A stretch of 9,704 bases of DNA, taken from assembly GCA_003558175.1 (NCBI GenBank), contig PWMO01000394.1:1-9704 (forward strand), given 5' to 3'. Under the pieces are notes generated by a model. It saw only the letters and a list, made by a program, of their open reading frames with translations. It was not told the origin of the DNA and did no database searches. Below, in pieces: positions 6,446 through 9,704 of the stretch (its first letter is position 1; each line of letters opens with the position of its first letter). Made by a program: the position numbers and the translations under genes. Source of the DNA: Spirochaetaceae bacterium. Its GTDB lineage: Bacteria > Spirochaetota > Spirochaetia > DSM-27196 > PWMO01.

Positions 6446-9195
6446 TGATACATCGAGTGATTGACGTACTGTTCGGCTCGAAGGGAGAGAAAGATCTCAA
6501 GAGCCTGATTCCGATACTCCACGAAATCAACACCCGCGAATCATGGGCCATGTCGCTGACACGGGAACAGTTCGTACAGCAGACCCGCAGCTTTCGCGAA
6601 CGGATGGCCGGTGGAGCTTCGCTTGACGCAATTCTGCCGGATGCGTTCGCGATGGTGCGCGAAGCGGCCCGGCGTACGCTCGGCGAGCGCCTGTACGACG
6701 TTCAGATACTCGGTGGAATCGTCCTGCACCAGGGCAAGATCATGGAGATGAAAACCGGGGAAGGCAAGACCGTTTCCTCGGTTACCGCCGCGTATCTCAA
6801 CAGTCTGACGGGATCCGGCGTCCACGTGGTTACCGTTAACGACTATCTCGCACAGCGCGACGCGGACTGGATGCGGCCGGTGTACGAGTACCTCGGCGTC
6901 TCGGTGGGAGCAATCGTATCGCAGATGGACAACGATGCGCGCAAAGAGGCGTATCGCCAGGACATCACCTACGCAACAAATAACGAGCTCGGTTTTGACT
7001 ACCTGCGCGACAACATGACGTTCGACGCGTCACGCAAGGTGCAACGCGGTCACCACTACGGCATCATCGACGAGATCGACTCCATCCTGGTAGACGAGGC
7101 GCGTACACCGCTGATCATCTCCGGCGTAGCAGAGGATGACGTCCGCAAGTACATGGAAGTCAATCGCGTGGTGCGCGAGCTGGAAGAGTGCGCCAGAGAC
7201 CCTGAAACCGGAGACTACCCTGATGAGCCGGAAGGAGACTACCAGTTCGATGAGAAGTCAAAGCGTGTAACGTTTACCGACCAGGGATTGAATCACCTCG
7301 AGCAGGTTCTGCAGCAGCGCAAAATCATCTCGACATCGCTCTTTCTCGAAGACAACTTCGAGTACATTCATCACGCCACGCAGGCACTGCGTGCACACCG
7401 GCTGTTTCACCGCGACCAGGAGTACGTGGTGGCGGACGGCAAGGTAGAGATCGTAGACGAGTTTACCGGACGCATCCTGCACGGTCGCCGCTACTCGGAC
7501 GGACTGCACCAGGCGATAGAAGCCAAGGAAGGGATCCGTATCGCGCAGCGCAACCGCACGCTCGCGACCATCACGTTCCAGAACTTCTTCCGCATGTACG
7601 ATAAGATCTCCGGCATGACGGGCACCGCGGAAACGGAAGCCAAAGAGTTCGGCAGCATCTACGGCCTGGACGTGGTTGTCATCCCCACCAACCGCCCGCT
7701 GGCGCGTGCCGACGAGGACGACGTCATCTATCTCAACGAGAGCGACAAGTACGACGCGATCTGCAACGAGATCGAAGAGGTCCACCACCGCGGCCAGCCG
7801 ATGCTCGTCGGCACGGTATCGATTGAACGCTCCGAGAAACTCAGCAGCCTGCTGCTGGGCCGCGGAATCCGACACGAGGTGCTGAATGCCAAGAACCACG
7901 CGCGAGAAGCAATGATCATTGCCGAGGCAGGCGCCAAGGGGGCGGTCACCATCGCCACCAACATGGCGGGACGCGGCACCGACATCAAGCTGGGCGGGAA
8001 CCCTGAGTTCCGCGCCCGAAAGCGTGCCGGGACGGAGGCCACCGAAGAAGAGTATCGCGCCGCCTACGAGAAAGAATACCCGCTGTGGCGCGAGCAGTAC
8101 CGTGAGGTGCAGCAGGCCGGCGGGCTCTACGTTCTCGGTACCGAGCGGCATGAATCGCGCCGCATCGACAACCAGTTGCGTGGACGTTCCGGACGACAGG
8201 GCGATCCGGGCAAGTCACGTTTCTTTCTCTCCATGGACGACGACCTGATGCGGCTCTTCGGCCGTGGCTCCGCCAGCATCAAGGGCCTGATGGAGCGCGG
8301 ACTGCCACCGGGAGAACCGCTCAACCACAAACTGATCAACAAGAGTATCGAACGGGCGCAGAACAAGGTAGAAGAACGCAACTACGAGATCCGCAAACAC
8401 CTGCTGGAGTACGATGACGTACTGAACGAGCAGCGCAAGCTCATCTACCAGCAGCGCGACGCGATTCTGACCGACGAGGACCTGACCGATCGTATATTGA
8501 ACACCGCCCGCGACATCGTGGAAGAGGTGCTCGGCGACTACGAGCCGGCCAAGAATCACGATCCCGCTGCGGTGCAACCGGTGCTGCTGGAGCTGAAGGA
8601 ACGGCTGTTCTTCATCCCGCAGACTTCGGCCGACGAACTGGCAACGCTCCCGGCGTCCGCGCTGAAAGAACGCCTGCTGCAGGAGATGCACGAAGACCTG
8701 CACCACAAAGCGGAGGTTGCCGGAAAAGACCGCCTGAACATGGCAATCCGTTTTGAGTACCTGCGCAACATAGACGGGCGCTGGCAGGATCATCTGGAGA
8801 ACCTCGAAGCACTGCGCGAAGCGGTCTACCTGCGCAGCTACGCGCAGAAGAATCCGCTGCTGGAGTACAAGCTCGAAGGGTTTCAGATTTTTGATCAGTT
8901 GATCTACGACATCCGGGCTTCAATCGCCCGCAAACTGTTTGCCGTGCGCGCGGAGAGTTTCCAGCAGTCGCCGCGGCAGGTGCGCGGTCCATCCAACGCG
9001 GTTGCCCAGCACGCCGACATGCAGATGATCGGGGGCGGCGGCGCCGAGGGCGGACGAGCACCTTCGGGCGGTGGGGCGGCTACGGCAACAATGCCGGAAC
9101 GCGCCACGGTGCAGCGCTCCGTTCCCAAAGTCGGACGCAACGACCCTTGCCCGTGCGGCAGCGGCAAGAAATACAAGTACTGTCACGGAAGATGA
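6445..9195 (+). CDS. secA: Preprotein translocase ATPase SecA
   Basis: The ATPase motor that drives unfolded preproteins through SecYEG at the cytoplasmic membrane. At 916 residues it is full length. Walker A MKTGEGKT is at 102-109 and Walker B DEID at 209-212, positions matching E. coli SecA as I recall. [11 protein letters not shown], the preprotein cross-linking domain, [14 protein letters not shown], and [13 protein letters not shown] of the second motor domain follow, then [10 protein letters not shown] of the helical scaffold. A Gly/Ala-rich linker (about 870-890) leads to the C-terminal zinc motif C902-x-C904-x8-C913-H914, expected to bind SecB or ribosomes. The start is ATG at 6445, giving [11 protein letters not shown] as in relatives; the frame stays open to GTG at 6400, but that would place the promoter inside the gene. 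GTG at 6442 is a close alternative. No Shine-Dalgarno sequence is present. The stop lies in a 12-bp direct repeat. Confidence 0.97.
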   Translation: MIHRVIDVLFGSKGEKDLKSLIPILHEINTRESWAMSLTREQFVQQTRSFRERMAGGASLDAILPDAFAMVREAARRTLGERLYDVQILGGIVLHQGKIMEMKTGEGKTVSSVTAAYLNSLTGSGVHVVTVNDYLAQRDADWMRPVYEYLGVSVGAIVSQMDNDARKEAYRQDITYATNNELGFDYLRDNMTFDASRKVQRGHHYGIIDEIDSILVDEARTPLIISGVAEDDVRKYMEVNRVVRELEECARDPETGDYPDEPEGDYQFDEKSKRVTFTDQGLNHLEQVLQQRKIISTSLFLEDNFEYIHHATQALRAHRLFHRDQEYVVADGKVEIVDEFTGRILHGRRYSDGLHQAIEAKEGIRIAQRNRTLATITFQNFFRMYDKISGMTGTAETEAKEFGSIYGLDVVVIPTNRPLARADEDDVIYLNESDKYDAICNEIEEVHHRGQPMLVGTVSIERSEKLSSLLLGRGIRHEVLNAKNHAREAMIIAEAGAKGAVTIATNMAGRGTDIKLGGNPEFRARKRAGTEATEEEYRAAYEKEYPLWREQYREVQQAGGLYVLGTERHESRRIDNQLRGRSGRQGDPGKSRFFLSMDDDLMRLFGRGSASIKGLMERGLPPGEPLNHKLINKSIERAQNKVEERNYEIRKHLLEYDDVLNEQRKLIYQQRDAILTDEDLTDRILNTARDIVEEVLGDYEPAKNHDPAAVQPVLLELKERLFFIPQTSADELATLPASALKERLLQEMHEDLHHKAEVAGKDRLNMAIRFEYLRNIDGRWQDHLENLEALREAVYLRSYAQKNPLLEYKLEGFQIFDQLIYDIRASIARKLFAVRAESFQQSPRQVRGPSNAVAQHADMQMIGGGGAEGGRAPSGGGAATATMPERATVQRSVPKVGRNDPCPCGSGKKYKYCHGR

Positions 9196-9222
9196 GCCGG
9201 ATTGTCAGGCAAGATGAGCCGG
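9189..9222 (+). repeat. 12-bp direct repeat containing the secA stop codon
   Basis: AAGATGAGCCGG occurs at 9189-9200 and 9211-9222, a 22-nt period. The first copy contains the secA TGA (9193-9195). The second copy is out of frame with the first, so it is not a back-up stop. Confidence 0.85.
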
Positions 9223-9265
9223 CGGCAGCGAATCCGCGCGATACAAACTCGCCGACGGCCGCCGG
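9219..9265. other. 8-bp inverted repeat in the convergent region after secA
   Basis: CCGGCGGC at 9219-9226 pairs perfectly with GCCGCCGG at 9258-9265, extendable by one G-T and one A-T pair, enclosing a 31-nt loop. It lies between the convergent secA and small-ORF ends and could halt or protect transcripts. No T-tract follows on either strand, so it is not a standard intrinsic terminator. Confidence 0.45.
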
Positions 9266-9285
9266 TTGTACGAATTACGCTGTTG

Positions 9286-9402
9286 CTACTCTACCCGATG
9301 AATCGTCGAACTGTCAGAACGAACCTCGCTCTCGATAGTGTACGCGTTTATGAACGTAAACAGGGCGAAGAGACAGATGATGATAATTGCCACTCTCCTC
9401 AC
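9286..9402 (-). CDS. Candidate 38-residue small membrane or secreted protein
   Basis: A short reading frame starting with GTG at 9402, preceded by a strong ribosome binding site GGGGGAG (9415-9409) at six bases spacing. The product has a basic N-terminus (MRRVA), a hydrophobic core with four consecutive isoleucines at residues 6-9 running to about 18, then FINAY and a polar tail ending RVE. It could be a single-pass membrane miniprotein, or a signal peptide cleaved after Ala 20 to release an 18-residue peptide. It lies 65 nt downstream of the M23 peptidase gene on the same strand and ends 90 nt from the secA stop. No clear promoter was found, so it may be read from the peptidase transcript. 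No homologue is recognised. Evidence is the binding site and composition only. Confidence 0.5.
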   Translation of the reverse strand: MRRVAIIIICLFALFTFINAYTIESEVRSDSSTIHRVE

Positions 9403-9467
9403 AACATTCTCCCCCTTTTGTGGCGGTTGAGCGCAAAACGCGATACCTTTTGATGATCAGTTTCAGT

Positions 9468-9704
9468 CTAACGCAAATATCGCATCGGGTCTACAAAAGA
9501 TCCGTCCTTTATGACGGAAAAATGCAGGTGCGGACCGGTGCTGCGCCCCGTGTTTCCCATGATTCCGATCTGTTGTCCCTGGTTCACCGACTGGCCGACG
9601 CGGACGGAATAGCTGTCGAGGTGTGCGTACAGGGTCTGGTACCCACCGTCATGGCGAAGGATCACGAAGCGCCCGTAGTTCCCCGGCTGGTTCTCCACAT
9701 GCAC
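9468..9704 (-). CDS. M23 family metallopeptidase (LytM/lysostaphin type), C-terminal part
   Basis: The last 78 residues of a murein endopeptidase-like protein; the gene begins beyond base 9704. The fragment holds the end of the LytM domain: YGRFVILRHDGGYQTLYAHL, with the active-site His in YAHL at fragment residue 28, then VNQGQQIGIMGNTGRSTGPHLHF, whose HLH at 59-61 supplies a catalytic His and a zinc ligand. The first zinc His and the Asp lie upstream, outside the window, so catalytic competence cannot be judged. Such proteins cut peptide cross-links in the cell wall or, when inactive, activate amidases. The family's usual DP-x-x-YL ending (VDPMRYL) sits almost at the terminus, so nothing is missing on this side. 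The stop is TAG at 9470-9468. Confidence 0.93.
   Translation of the reverse strand: MHVENQPGNYGRFVILRHDGGYQTLYAHLDSYSVRVGQSVNQGQQIGIMGNTGRSTGPHLHFSVIKDGSFVDPMRYLR

Noticed and set aside
7258..8151. 297-codon minus-strand frame
   Set aside because: Antisense to the SecA motor domains, which are unmistakable.
9429..9450. Hairpin around GCGCAAAACGCG after the M23 gene
   Set aside because: Only three base pairs form (GCG/CGC); too weak for a terminator.
9202..9453. 83-codon plus-strand frame after secA
   Set aside because: No ribosome binding site, very Arg-rich, and overlaps a better-supported minus-strand small ORF.

Overview
The window reads as ordinary chromosomal DNA from a GC-rich bacterium (roughly 60% G+C by eye). 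The SecA N-terminus, the GlgC sequence and a diderm-type lipoprotein gene cluster point to a free-living, spirochaete-like organism. That placement is inferred from remembered protein style, with moderate confidence; no rRNA or other marker gene is present to settle it. No mobile element, CRISPR array, tRNA or rRNA was found.

Layout from left to right: (1) a truncated DEAD/DEAH helicase of the YprA/MrfA type on the minus strand, leaving the window at base 1; (2) glgC (ADP-glucose synthesis) on the plus strand, divergent from the helicase; (3) mutT (Nudix) on the minus strand, convergent with glgC, preceded by a four-helix membrane protein gene with its own promoter; (4) a tightly packed minus-strand cluster of lipoprotein, bifunctional nnrD (NAD(P)H-hydrate repair) and a single-pass membrane protein, with 4-nt and 11-nt gene overlaps; (5) secA on the plus strand, divergent from the lipoprotein gene; (6) a short convergent region, a 38-codon minus-strand small ORF with a good ribosome binding site, and the C-terminal end of an M23 peptidase gene.

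The genes are mostly housekeeping: glycogen precursor synthesis, nucleotide-pool and cofactor repair, and protein export. The more unusual signals lie between them. Near-consensus promoters sit so close to the starts of glgC and secA that both transcripts are predicted to be leaderless, with the same 6-nt gap between the -10 box and ATG. The helicase and the four-helix protein have predicted leaders of only about 6 to 10 nt. The secA and lipoprotein promoters are back to back, and their -35 boxes form one small palindrome. At three gene ends (glgC, the single-pass membrane protein gene and secA) a short sequence at or beside the stop codon is repeated directly 16 to 24 nt downstream.
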